A DNA stretch of 64,000 nucleotides, taken from a bacterium (GTDB taxonomy: Bacteria; Chloroflexota; Anaerolineae; Caldilineales; Caldilineaceae). The position numbers and the translations under genes were made by a program. The stretch's first letter is position 1; every line of letters starts with the position of its first letter. This document shows positions 24,852 through 33,562 of this stretch, in pieces. The stretch lies in contig WGMT01000047.1 of assembly GCA_016124945.1 (NCBI GenBank), forward strand, positions 124,001 through 188,000. Reading direction: 5' to 3'. The notes beneath the pieces were generated by a model that worked only from the letters and a program-made list of their open reading frames with translations, was not told the DNA's origin and did not search any database.

Positions 24852-24976
24852 TGCGTGATGCGTGTTGCGTGTTGCGTGTTACGTGGGGAGAAGATGCGTT
24901 CATTTCTCTTGAACGATTCCTTTTTCAAGAGAAACGGCGCCAAACTTGACCCACGCAACACGCAACACGCAACACG
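24849..24976. repeat. Iterated-word palindrome, CGTGTTG family, with an inner perfect 11-bp hairpin
   Basis: Outer arms repeat GCGTGTT (24861-24885) and AACACGC (24952-24976). An inner hairpin TTTCTCTTGAA / TTCAAGAGAAA lies at 24903-24913 and 24924-24934. The left arm holds the CHAT stop codon and the right arm runs into the first codons of the next gene. Confidence 0.93.
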
Positions 24977-27618
24977 AAATAACCTTCCGCCGCCTCCTCG
25001 CCGCGTTCCGCCTTCTCTCCCTCTACACCATCCTGTGCAGCGGACTCTTGACCACCAGCCTCCTCGTCCGCGCCGCCATCGAAGACGGCCCCGCCCCCAC
25101 CGCGCCCCAACCACCCGCCGCCGCGCCCGCCGCCCAGATCCCGCTCCTCGGCGTCACCGTTGACCTGACCCAACATGCCACCACCGCCGAACGCCGCGAC
25201 GCCCTGCGCCGCCTGCACGATGCCGGCTTCGGCTGGGTGCGCCAACGGGTCGATTGGGCCACCGTCGAACCCGAACGTGGCAATCTGCACTGGGCCGAGA
25301 TCGACGCCGTCCTCGCCGACATTGTCGCCGCCCAACTCACGCCGGTGATCGTCCTCGACGGCAGCCCGGCCTGGGCGCGCTACGTCCGCGACGCCGACAA
25401 CCCACTGGCCCCACCCGCCGACTTCGCCGACTTCGCCAACTTTGCCGCTGCCTTCGCCGACCGGTATAGAGAAGATGTCCGCTTCTACCAGATCTGGGAC
25501 GAACCCAACATCGCGCCCCATTGGGGCGACCGGCTCATCGAACCCGTCCACTACGCCCGCCTGCTCAAGGACGCTGCCGCCGCCATCCGCAGCGCCGACG
25601 TCGACGCCGTGATTGTCACCGCGGCGTTGGCCCCCACCCGCGATCGCGGCCACACCGCGGTGGACGAAGTCACCTTTTTGCAACGCCTTTACGCAGCGGG
25701 TGCAGCCGGAGACTTCGACGCCGTAGCCGTGCAGCCCTTCGGCTTCGGCAACCCACCCAGCGACGAACGCAGCCGCGTCGACGTGCTCAACTTCGCCCGC
25801 CTGCGCCTGATCCGCCGTGTCATGGTCGCCGCCGGAGATGCCGAAACGCCGATCTGGGCCGTCCGCTTCGGCTGGAATCGTGTCCCCAACGCCAACTGGG
25901 GCACGGTAACGCCCCTCGCCCAGTTCGATTACACAGCAGACGCCATCGCCCAGTCCCGGTCCTGGCCGTGGCTGGCCGCGCTGGGCTGGCCGATTGATCG
26001 CCCCGCCGTAGGTGAAGGATGTGGTGACATTGCGTGGAGCAGTGCCTGGCACTGCGGCGACGATCCCGCCTGGGGGTTCGCGCTTTTCGACGCTGTCGGC
26101 TTCCCCGAACCGCTGCTGTCGGCTTTCCTCGTGCCGGGCAACCCGTCCACGAGCACCTTGCCGCCGTGGACAATTCCTGCCACACTGGCCGCTTACGTCG
26201 TTTTCGCGGCTGCGGTCCTCTGGCGTGGCGCTGCCGCCATGCGCATCTTGCCGCTTCGCGCCTGGATAACCCACCGGCGATCCAATGCCCAACCGCGCCC
26301 CCTCGCCGAGTGGACCATCATCTTCATCATCCTCATCATCTACTATTTCGCCACCTGGCCACCGCTTATCGGCCTCTGCCTCATCGCTGTCGCCGTCCTC
26401 ATCTACGCCCGTCCCATCGACGGCGTCCTGCTGGCTGCGGCGCTGCTTCCCTTCCACTTCCAGCACAAAGAGATCAACCTCGTGGCGTTCACGCTCACCC
26501 TTCCCCCTGCCCACGCCGCCCTGATCGCCACCTTGCCTGCGCTCACACGCTCAACCCGATCCCCGATCCCTAATCCCCAATCCCCAGTGCCCAATCTCCT
26601 CGCTCTCGCCTGGCTCGCTATCAGCCTCCTCGCCGCCCTGTCCGTCTGGCACTGGCCTGGCTACATTGCCGGTTTGTGGACGCTAGTGATCGGGCCTGTC
26701 CTCTTGTATGTGGCGGCGCGGCGGTTTGTGGTCGACGTAGCACAGTGGCGGGCGTTGGCGTTGGCGCTGGGGATCGGTGGCTGCGTGGCGGCCGGCATTG
26801 GTCTGGTCCAATGGCTAAGCGGCGGCGGCGTAGCGGTGGACGGTGTGCGGCGGCTTATGGGGTTGACCTTTTCGCCGAATCAGACGGCGCTTTACCTGTT
26901 GCGTACGCTCTTTTTGTTGGTGGGGGTGGCTTTAAGTTGCAAGGGGCGAGGGGCGTGGGGTGCTGTGGGGTTGACTGCCGTGGCGCTGGTGCTTACCGGC
27001 AGCCGGGGCGCGCTGCTGTTGGGCATCCCCGCGGGGACGGTGGCGCTGCTCTGGTTGGGTGCGGGGACGCGCCGTCCGCGACCGTGGATGTGGGCGGCGC
27101 TGGGATTGGTCCTCGTGGTAGTGGGGGGGATTGGCCTGTTTGTGCTGGGTGAGCGGCTGCAAAACAGCGAGACGGTATTGCGTCGTTTTGCGATTTGGGA
27201 AGGGGCGACGGCGTTGTGGTCCACCGCGCCGTGGACGGGTGTGGGGCCGGGCGGCTTTTTCTGGCGTTACCCGGCGTTTATTGTCCCCGCCGCAGTGGAC
27301 GAACCCAACTTGCTCCACGCGCATACTGTCTGGCTCAACGTGGCTACAGGGTGGGGCGTGCTGGGTTTGGTGTGGTTCGGGGCTTTGCTGACTTGGTTGA
27401 TTGGGGTGGCGCGGCGGCTGCGATCTCAGCCAGTAGATTGGATTGCGGTGGGCGCTCTGGCGGCGGTGATCGCGTCCTTGGCCCATGCGCAAGTGGACGC
27501 CTTCCTGGTGCTGCCGGAGTTGACGGCGTGGAATTGGTTGGTCCTGGCGCTCTTGGCGCAGCGAGAGCTGTCGGGTTTTCGCCGACCTGCCGGGTTTTCT
27601 GCAACCCGGCGGGTCTAG
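24946..27618 (+). CDS. Glycoside-hydrolase-like domain fused to an O-antigen ligase-type membrane domain
   Basis: Up to 890 residues. The start is uncertain: no ATG exists between the in-frame stop at 24910 and the GH domain, and the only candidate near the ORF start is TTG 24946 inside the repeat. A hydrophobic segment (about 16-43) leads to an extracytoplasmic TIM-barrel-like domain (about 65-405) with GFGWVRQRVDWATVEPERG and the acid/base motif FYQIWDEPNIAPHWG, as in GH39/GH5-like enzymes. About ten membrane segments follow, with the Wzy_C/O-antigen ligase signatures RRLMGLTFSPNQTALYLLRT, LTGSRGALLLGI and LLHAHTVWLNVATGWGVLGL. It probably joins or trims surface polysaccharide. The stop TAG lies in another repeat. 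Confidence 0.75.
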   Translation: MTHATRNTQHEITFRRLLAAFRLLSLYTILCSGLLTTSLLVRAAIEDGPAPTAPQPPAAAPAAQIPLLGVTVDLTQHATTAERRDALRRLHDAGFGWVRQRVDWATVEPERGNLHWAEIDAVLADIVAAQLTPVIVLDGSPAWARYVRDADNPLAPPADFADFANFAAAFADRYREDVRFYQIWDEPNIAPHWGDRLIEPVHYARLLKDAAAAIRSADVDAVIVTAALAPTRDRGHTAVDEVTFLQRLYAAGAAGDFDAVAVQPFGFGNPPSDERSRVDVLNFARLRLIRRVMVAAGDAETPIWAVRFGWNRVPNANWGTVTPLAQFDYTADAIAQSRSWPWLAALGWPIDRPAVGEGCGDIAWSSAWHCGDDPAWGFALFDAVGFPEPLLSAFLVPGNPSTSTLPPWTIPATLAAYVVFAAAVLWRGAAAMRILPLRAWITHRRSNAQPRPLAEWTIIFIILIIYYFATWPPLIGLCLIAVAVLIYARPIDGVLLAAALLPFHFQHKEINLVAFTLTLPPAHAALIATLPALTRSTRSPIPNPQSPVPNLLALAWLAISLLAALSVWHWPGYIAGLWTLVIGPVLLYVAARRFVVDVAQWRALALALGIGGCVAAGIGLVQWLSGGGVAVDGVRRLMGLTFSPNQTALYLLRTLFLLVGVALSCKGRGAWGAVGLTAVALVLTGSRGALLLGIPAGTVALLWLGAGTRRPRPWMWAALGLVLVVVGGIGLFVLGERLQNSETVLRRFAIWEGATALWSTAPWTGVGPGGFFWRYPAFIVPAAVDEPNLLHAHTVWLNVATGWGVLGLVWFGALLTWLIGVARRLRSQPVDWIAVGALAAVIASLAHAQVDAFLVLPELTAWNWLVLALLAQRELSGFRRPAGFSATRRV
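26547..26597 (+). repeat. Iterated-word repeat inside a coding sequence
   Basis: CGATCCCTAATCCCCAATCC words, otherwise seen between genes (16149, 51290), here sit in frame in the ligase domain and encode SPIPNPQSPVPN in a loop between membrane segments. This is the clearest sign that the repeat can insert into or arise within DNA that stays functional. Confidence 0.88.
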
Positions 27619-27674
27619 GCACAAACCCGGCGGGTCTAGGCACAAACCCGCCGGGTTACAGAAAACCCGGCAGG
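27586..27674. repeat. Iterated-word palindrome, CCCGGCGGGTT family
   Basis: CCTGCCGGGTTTTCTGCAAC on the left pairs with the complementary right arm ending at 27674. The centre holds two GGCGGGTCTAGGCACAAACCC copies. It contains the stop codon of the GH-ligase gene (GGGTCTAGG). A smaller relative lies at 51170-51201. Confidence 0.93.
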
Positions 27675-27714
27675 TTTGTGTGTGATCCAAAACAAAAATC
27701 TAACAGAGCGCCGG

Positions 27715-27720
27715 TATAAT
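27715..27720 (+). promoter_or_regulatory. Candidate -10 TATAAT in the clpC upstream region
   Basis: A consensus TATAAT about 300 bases before clpC, without a good -35. The rest of this 402-base gap is the 13-bp tandem array and two GGCAACCCCTA copies. Confidence 0.3.
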
Positions 27721-27848
27721 TCACACAAACGGCGTGCATAATAAACCCCATGCACACACAGCACCGCTGGCGAAGATTTGCGTTCTATTTGCATGAAGGT
27801 AATTCGGAATCGCAAGTACCATTTCGACGACGGTTCTGTGACATCTTT

Positions 27849-27926
27849 AACTAGCGGATACAACTAGCGGATACAACTAGCGGATACAACTAGCAGATAC
27901 AACTAGCGGATACAACTAGCGGATAC
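27849..27926 (+). repeat. 13-bp tandem repeat, six copies, upstream of clpC
   Basis: AACTAGCGGATAC is repeated six times head to tail; the fourth copy has one change (AGCAGATAC). It is followed by a GCAACC/GGTTGC dyad and a second GGCAACCCCTA near 27994. It lies 95 bases before the clpC start. No CIRCE or CtsR box is recognisable. Confidence 0.95.
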
Positions 27927-28020
27927 TATAGACTTGGCAACCCCTAGTGGTTGCGTTGGATGCCCAGAGTGTTGCACAAACCATTTCCGGGCAACCCCTA
28001 AAGAGAGGAACAGAAGCAGA

Positions 28021-30528
28021 ATGATGCGTTTTGACCGGTTTACCGAAAAGGCCCAGGAAGCAGCCATGCGCGCCCTGGAGATCCTGCAAAAGTACAAACA
28101 TTCGCAGGTCGATACCGAACACCTCTTCCTGGCTTTGGTCCAGCAAGGTGACGGCACGGTGGGTCAGATCATTGAAAAGTTGGGCGGATCTGCCGACGTC
28201 ATCGCCCGCAAGCTGGAGAAGATCCTCGAAAGTGCGCCGCGTTCGAACAATGCCCCTTACGGCGGTATGCCCACGGCGCAGGTTTTCATCACCCCCCGTC
28301 TTAAGCGGGTGATGGACGTGGCCAACGAGGAAGCCACCAAACTCCAAGACGAATACATCAGCACCGAACATATCCTGTTGGCGATTGCCAGCGAACGCAA
28401 CACGCCCAGCGCCAACATTCTGCGCGAGGCCGGCATTAGCAAGGAACGTGTCTACGCCGCCGTGGAAGAAGTGCGCGGCGGGCAGCGTGTCACCGAGCCG
28501 AATGCCGAAAGCAAATATCAGGTGCTCGAACGCTATGGCCGCGACCTCACCGAGGTGGCGCGTCAGGGCAAGCTTGATCCTGTGATCGGGCGCGAGGCCG
28601 AAATCTTGCGTGTGATGCAGGTGCTCTGCCGCCGCACCAAGAACAACCCTGTCCTCATCGGTGAGGCAGGTGTAGGGAAAACGGCAATTGCCGAAGGGCT
28701 GGCGCAGCGCATCGTGGACAACGATGTGCCTGAAATCCTGGCTGAACGCCGCCTGATCTCGCTTGATCTCGGCGCGATGTTGGCCGGCACCCGCTTCCGC
28801 GGCGAATTTGAGGAACGACTTAAAGCTGCAATGGACGAAGTGCGCCGCAGCGAAGGTGAAATTATCCTGTTTATTGACGAACTGCACACTGTCGTCGGCG
28901 CGGGCAATGCCGCCGGCGCTATGGACGCCAGCAACATGCTTAAGCCTGCCCTGGCCCGTGGTGAGTTACAGTGCATCGGCGCCACCACACTGGACGAGTA
29001 CCGCCAGCACATCGAAAAGGACGCCGCGCTCGAACGCCGTTTCGCCCCCATCCATGTGGACGAGCCCAGCGTAGAGGACAGCATCGAGATCCTGCGCGGT
29101 CTGCGCACCCGCTACGAAGATCATCACGGCATCACCTACACCGACGAAGCGTTGGAGCAGGCCGTGAAGCTGACCAGCCGCTACATGACCGAGCGCAAAC
29201 TGCCCGACAAGGCCATCGACGCCATCGACGAAGCCGCCGCCAAACTGCGCATCGCCATGCATTCGATGCCCAAAGAGTTGAAGCAGTTGAAGGCCGAGAT
29301 TGAGGAACTGGCCGAGTCCGAAGAGGAAGCCTGGGCCGACCGCGATTACGAGAAGGCCGCACAAATCAAGACCGACCTCGTGCGCATGCGCGAAGAGTTT
29401 AAAGACGGCATGAAAAAGTGGAAGAGCGACGCCAACCTCGACGACGTGGTCGAAGCCAGCGATGTCGCCTCTGTCATCCACGGGTGGACGGGTATTCCTG
29501 TCACCGATCTGTTGGAGGCCGAAGCCGAAAAGCTGCTGCGCATGGAAGAGCATCTGCACATGCGCATCGTCGGCCAGGAGAAGGGCATTGCTGCCGTCAG
29601 CGACGCCATCCGCCGCGCCCGCAGTGGCCTCAAGGATCCCAGACGCCCCATCGGCACCTTCCTCTTCTTGGGGCCAACCGGCGTGGGCAAGACGGAGCTG
29701 GCTAAGGCGCTGGCTGCCTTCCTCTTCGATGACGAAGAAGCCCTGCTACGCGTGGACATGAGCGAATACCGTGAAGGACACACCGTCAGCCGTCTCTTCG
29801 GTGCGCCTCCCGGCTATGTGGGCTACGATCAGGGCGGCCAGTTGACCGAACAGGTGCGCCGCCGTCCCTTCCGGGTGATCCTCTTCGACGAGATCGAAAA
29901 GGCGCACCCCGAAGTTTGGAATACGCTGCTCCAGATCATGGACGATGGCCGCATGACCGACGGTCAGGGCCGCACGGTGGACTTCCGCAATACTGTCATC
30001 ATCATGACCAGTAACGTGGGTGCCGAAGTGGTGAAGCGTGGCAACCTGGGCTTCATGACGCCCGAATTGGACGAAAGCAAACTCAAGGAAGACGAGTATG
30101 GCAAGGCGCTCAAGCGCATGTTCCGCCCTGAGTTCCTGAACCGTATCGACGAGACTGTGGTCTTCGATCCGCTGACCCGTGAGAATGTGCGCCAGATCGT
30201 GGGCCTGCTCATGGGCGACATTGAGAAACGCCTCGACGAAATGGGCATCACCGTGGATCTGACGGAAGCAGCTCGCGATCACCTGGCTGCGGTTGGCTTT
30301 GATGCCGAGTACGGCGCTCGTCCGCTGCGCCGCCTGTTGCAGAAGCGGGTGGAGAACGAACTCAGCCGCCGCCTGCTGCGCGGAGAATACCAGACCGGCG
30401 ATCATGTCATCGTGGACTACCGCGAAAACGACGAAGGCGAAAAGGAACTCGTCTTCGACCGCCAGGAACCCGAACCCATCGCCGTGGAATGGTCCACGAC
30501 CGAGGCGAATGCGGAGGAAAGGGATTAG
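28021..30528 (+). CDS. clpC: ClpC-type AAA+ chaperone/protease ATPase
   Basis: An 835-residue protein. I start at ATG 28021 (MMRFDRFTEKAQ), the family N-terminus; the longer ORF adds unrelated residues. Domains in order: Clp_N double repeat (1-145), first AAA+ (Walker A GEAGVGKTA, Walker B IILFIDELHT), an UVR-type coiled motif (DYEKAAQIKTDLVRMREEF) that marks ClpC rather than ClpB, second AAA+ (GPTGVGKTE, VILFDEIEKAH) and the C-terminal small domain. It unfolds proteins, normally for ClpP; no clpP or mcsA/mcsB is nearby. The stop TAG is within GGGATTAGGGATTAG repeat DNA. Confidence 0.95.
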   Translation: MMRFDRFTEKAQEAAMRALEILQKYKHSQVDTEHLFLALVQQGDGTVGQIIEKLGGSADVIARKLEKILESAPRSNNAPYGGMPTAQVFITPRLKRVMDVANEEATKLQDEYISTEHILLAIASERNTPSANILREAGISKERVYAAVEEVRGGQRVTEPNAESKYQVLERYGRDLTEVARQGKLDPVIGREAEILRVMQVLCRRTKNNPVLIGEAGVGKTAIAEGLAQRIVDNDVPEILAERRLISLDLGAMLAGTRFRGEFEERLKAAMDEVRRSEGEIILFIDELHTVVGAGNAAGAMDASNMLKPALARGELQCIGATTLDEYRQHIEKDAALERRFAPIHVDEPSVEDSIEILRGLRTRYEDHHGITYTDEALEQAVKLTSRYMTERKLPDKAIDAIDEAAAKLRIAMHSMPKELKQLKAEIEELAESEEEAWADRDYEKAAQIKTDLVRMREEFKDGMKKWKSDANLDDVVEASDVASVIHGWTGIPVTDLLEAEAEKLLRMEEHLHMRIVGQEKGIAAVSDAIRRARSGLKDPRRPIGTFLFLGPTGVGKTELAKALAAFLFDDEEALLRVDMSEYREGHTVSRLFGAPPGYVGYDQGGQLTEQVRRRPFRVILFDEIEKAHPEVWNTLLQIMDDGRMTDGQGRTVDFRNTVIIMTSNVGAEVVKRGNLGFMTPELDESKLKEDEYGKALKRMFRPEFLNRIDETVVFDPLTRENVRQIVGLLMGDIEKRLDEMGITVDLTEAARDHLAAVGFDAEYGARPLRRLLQKRVENELSRRLLRGEYQTGDHVIVDYRENDEGEKELVFDRQEPEPIAVEWSTTEANAEERD

Positions 30529-30557
30529 GGATTAGGGACTGGGGAGCGGGGACTGAG
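30523..30557 (+). repeat. One-armed iterated-word repeat at the clpC 3' end
   Basis: GGGATTAGGGATTAGGGACT followed by GGGG words, the same as the arms at 16040 and 51240, but no partner arm follows here. Confidence 0.85.
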
Positions 30558-30601
30558 TTGAGTCTGTTGGTTCCTGATTGGTAGATCGCAGGCTAAAAGG
30601 A

Positions 30602-30636
30602 AAGGAGCCACCTCATCTGGGGTGGCTCCTTTTTTG
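30602..30636 (+). terminator. Rho-independent terminator after clpC
   Basis: GGAGCCACC (30604-30612) pairs with GGTGGCTCC (30621-30629), followed by six T. Confidence 0.95.
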
Positions 30637-30929
30637 GTTGCGTGTGCAGAACCCCATTCCCCCGAAATACTGTGCACGAGGTCGACAAAGTGGTGTACAA
30701 TGAGATTGATTTATAATGCTGTCAACGGCAACGAAGACTACTTTCAGTAAAGGTTGTTGTGTACTACAATGGTTAAAATCTGGACAAAATATGGTTTTGT
30801 ACAGCTTGTGCTGTTTTGGCCAAATATGAAGGCGTCTGTTTTGTCCTTGGCGTGATGGTTGAGGACATTCAAATATTTACACAATCATATTCATAGCAGT
30901 CATATTCACAAAGGCAAGGTAAATTCCAG
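30637..30929. other. Leader region of crtI, A+T-richer than its surroundings
   Basis: No gene or repeat is seen. Several TATAAT/TACAAT-like hexamers occur (30712-30717, 30765-30770) without good -35 partners, so the crtI promoter lies here but cannot be fixed. Confidence 0.4.
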
Positions 30930-32462
30930 ATGTCAGACGTTATTGTCATTGGTTCGGGGTTTGGTGGGCTGAGTGTCGCTGCACGCATGGCCGCCCGTGG
31001 TCATAAGGTGACCCTTTTCGAAAAGCGCAACAAACTGGGCGGACGCGCCTACACCTACGAGATGGACGGCTTCACCTTCGACGGTGGGCCTACGGTGATC
31101 ACCGCCCCCTGGCTCTTCGACGAAATCTGGGAACTGGCAGGCCGCAAGCGCGAAGACTACTTCAAGCTAATGCCGATTGATCCCTTCTACCGCATCTTCG
31201 ATCACCACGGTCGTGGTTTCGACTACAACGGCGATCACGAGTTCATCCTCAGCGAGATCGACAAGTGGAACCCTGCCGACAAAGAAGGCTATACCCGCTT
31301 CATCGAAACCACCAAAGAGATCTTCGAAACGGGCATGGCCCTTATCGACAAACCTTTCCTGCATGTGACGGACATGCTCAAGGTTGCGCCCGATCTGGTG
31401 CGGCTGGAGAGCTACCGCAGCGTCTACGGCTACGTCTCCAAATTCGTCAAAGATGAATTCCTTCGTCGCTGCTTCTCCTTCCACCCGCTGCTCATCGGCG
31501 GCAATCCTTTTAATGCAGCGTCGCTTTACGTGTTGATCCACTACCTTGAGCGTGAATGGGGCATTCATTACGCCTACGGCGGTACCGGCGCTATCATCAA
31601 CGCCTATGAACGGCTACTCACCGAACTAGGTGTCACCATTCATACCAACGCCGAAGTGGATGAGATCCTGGTGCAGGGGCGCAAGGCGACAGGAGTGCGC
31701 ATGGCCGACGGCACTGTACACAAAGCCGACGCCGTCGTTTCCAATGCCGATGTGGCGTGGACCTACCTGAACATGATCCCCGAACAGGCGCGGCGTTTCA
31801 ACAGCGACAGCCGTATCAAAGGCAAGAAGTACAGCATGTCGCTCTTTGTGATTTACTTCGGCACCAAGCGCCAATACCGAAACGACTCCAAGCTGGCGCA
31901 CCACAACATTATTTTGAGCGAACGCTACAAAGAACTGCTCACCGAGATCTTCGGCAGCAAGGGTCTACCCGAAGACTTCTCGCTCTACCTGCACATGCCC
32001 ACCCTTTCCGATCCGTCGCTTGCGCCGGAAGGCTGCGAGTCGTTCTACGTCCTTTCGCCGGTGCCGCACCTGGGCGCCGACATCGACTGGACGACGCAGG
32101 CCAAGCCCTACCGCGACGCCATCATGAACTTCCTAGAAGAAAACTACCTGCCCGATCTCCAGGCCAACATTGTGGCCGAGCACTACATCGATCCGCTGCA
32201 CTTTGAGGGTGACCTCAACAGCTACCTTGGATCGGCCTTCTCGGTGCAGCCCACGCTGACCCAGAGCGCCTGGTTCCGCCCGCACAACCGCTCAGAAGAC
32301 TTCGATAACCTCTACTTCGTCGGCGCAGGGACACACCCCGGCGCGGGTGTGCCGGGTGTCATTTCCTCAGCCAAGATCGTAGACGAACTCATCGGCGCGC
32401 CGAAAGAAGCGACACAGGCGACGCGGGTTGAGCGTCCGGCTGCAGAACAAGTAACAGCTTAG
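30930..32462 (+). CDS. crtI: Phytoene desaturase-family FAD oxidoreductase (CrtI-like)
   Basis: A 510-residue protein. The FAD-binding motif VIGSGFGGLSVAARMAARGH is at 5-24, followed by EKRNKLGGRAYTYE and the CrtI block FTFDGGPTVIT. The C-terminal motif NLYFVGAGTHPGAGVPGVIS is diagnostic of CrtI-type carotenoid desaturases. It introduces double bonds into phytoene or a related carotene at the membrane. No crtB or crtY is adjacent; the next gene is a TspO-family protein. A few CrtI paralogues (CrtN, CrtO, CrtP) share these motifs, so the exact step is open. Confidence 0.88.
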   Translation: MSDVIVIGSGFGGLSVAARMAARGHKVTLFEKRNKLGGRAYTYEMDGFTFDGGPTVITAPWLFDEIWELAGRKREDYFKLMPIDPFYRIFDHHGRGFDYNGDHEFILSEIDKWNPADKEGYTRFIETTKEIFETGMALIDKPFLHVTDMLKVAPDLVRLESYRSVYGYVSKFVKDEFLRRCFSFHPLLIGGNPFNAASLYVLIHYLEREWGIHYAYGGTGAIINAYERLLTELGVTIHTNAEVDEILVQGRKATGVRMADGTVHKADAVVSNADVAWTYLNMIPEQARRFNSDSRIKGKKYSMSLFVIYFGTKRQYRNDSKLAHHNIILSERYKELLTEIFGSKGLPEDFSLYLHMPTLSDPSLAPEGCESFYVLSPVPHLGADIDWTTQAKPYRDAIMNFLEENYLPDLQANIVAEHYIDPLHFEGDLNSYLGSAFSVQPTLTQSAWFRPHNRSEDFDNLYFVGAGTHPGAGVPGVISSAKIVDELIGAPKEATQATRVERPAAEQVTA

Positions 32463-32471
32463 TTAACCGAA

Positions 32472-32532
32472 GATGGTGGGATAATGAGATGATGGTCGAG
32501 AAGATCGCCATCATCTCGTCATCCCATCATCT
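32472..32532. repeat. Iterated-word palindrome, GATGATGGGAT family
   Basis: GATGGTGGGATAATGAGATG on the left pairs with the right arm ending CATCCCATCATC. It lies between crtI and the TspO gene; a related longer copy is at 33439. Confidence 0.9.
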
Positions 32533-32555
32533 TTTCATTTCAAAAGGAGCATCTT

Positions 32556-33338
32556 ATGAACCGTGACATTCTCCGCCAGATCCTCGCCGTGGGCTCCTTC
32601 CTCGCCACGGTGACAGTGAACAGCTACGCCAATATCTCCGTCATCGGCACGATGTCGGTGGGCGAAATTTCAGACTCGTTTCAGAACTTCTTCACCCCAG
32701 CCGGCTATGTCTTTTCGGTGTGGGGGGTGATTTATCTCAGTCTACTGGGGTTTAGCATCTACCAGGCGTTGCCCGGTCAGCGCGAAAAACCGCTAATGCG
32801 CCGCATTGGTTGGCTCTTCATCCTGACCAACGTCTTCAACGGCACCTGGATCTTTGCCTGGCAGTTCCTGCTCTTCCCGCTGAGTTGGGTGATCATCGTG
32901 GGCCTGCTGATTACGCTGCTCTTGATCTACCGCCAACTGGATGCGGAACGAGGACGTGTCGGCGTTGCGCATAAATTGCTCGTCCACGTGCCGTTTAGCC
33001 TGTACACAGCCTGGGTGACAGTGGCGACGATTGCCAACACCACCATCATGCTCCAGGCCCTAGGCTTCAACGGCGGGCCGATTGCCCCACAGATCTGGTC
33101 GGCTGTGATCATTGTGGTGGGCGCCACTATTGCCGGGTACGTCATCTACACGCGCCGCGACATCGCCTTCACCGGTGTCATCGTCTGGGCTTATGCCGGC
33201 ATTGTGAACAATTACCTGGGCACCGAAATCGTGGCCTACACAGCGGGCGCAATGGCCGCAGCCGTTGTCGTCGTCTTGATCGCCGGGCTGATCCGCAACC
33301 AGCCGCCAGGACGTCAGCTACAGAGCGGTACGGCATAA
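32556..33338 (+). CDS. TspO/MBR family membrane protein
   Basis: A 260-residue protein with seven hydrophobic segments. FTPAGYVFSVWGVIYLSLLG and FNGTWIFAWQF match the tryptophan-rich TspO/translocator-protein pattern, in a longer form than the five-helix bacterial TspO (about 160 residues). TspO proteins bind porphyrins and affect carotenoid or tetrapyrrole regulation in Rhodobacter. The position 94 bases after crtI supports a link to carotenoid metabolism. AAAGGAG precedes the ATG. Confidence 0.82.
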   Translation: MNRDILRQILAVGSFLATVTVNSYANISVIGTMSVGEISDSFQNFFTPAGYVFSVWGVIYLSLLGFSIYQALPGQREKPLMRRIGWLFILTNVFNGTWIFAWQFLLFPLSWVIIVGLLITLLLIYRQLDAERGRVGVAHKLLVHVPFSLYTAWVTVATIANTTIMLQALGFNGGPIAPQIWSAVIIVVGATIAGYVIYTRRDIAFTGVIVWAYAGIVNNYLGTEIVAYTAGAMAAAVVVVLIAGLIRNQPPGRQLQSGTA

Positions 33339-33347
33339 GACACATCT

Positions 33348-33413
33348 AAGTGCCGGGGACGGGCCATCAGGCGCATTGTCAAAGCGTGACTGCTTGGCCC
33401 GTCCCCGACACTT
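33348..33413. repeat. Hairpin AGTGCCGGGGACGGGCC ... GGCCCGTCCCCGACACT
   Basis: Near-perfect 16-bp arms with a loop of about 30 bases directly after the TspO gene. It may be a terminator-like or dispersed palindrome. Confidence 0.85.
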
Positions 33414-33438
33414 TCGCTTCTACTTGTGAAGAACCGCA

Positions 33439-33547
33439 GATAATGAGATGATGGGATGATGAGGACGCAGACTCCTCCTCATCCCATTCATCGCGTAATC
33501 CCATTCATCGCGTAATCCCATCATCGCGTAATCCCATCATCTCATCC
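33439..33547. repeat. Iterated-word palindrome with 17-bp direct repeats, GATGATGGGAT family
   Basis: The left arm GATAATGAGATGATGGGATG pairs with the right end. The right part iterates CCCATTCATCGCGTAAT twice and a one-base-shorter form once. It ends 15 bases before the phosphotriesterase-family gene, so it forms most of its leader. Confidence 0.9.
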
Positions 33548-33562
33548 CCCAGGAGCGCCACG

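Noticed and set aside
24925..26514. A 529-residue minus-strand frame opposite the GH-ligase gene
   Set aside because: Gly/Val/Glu-rich composition without motifs; shadow of the plus-strand gene, whose domains are clear.
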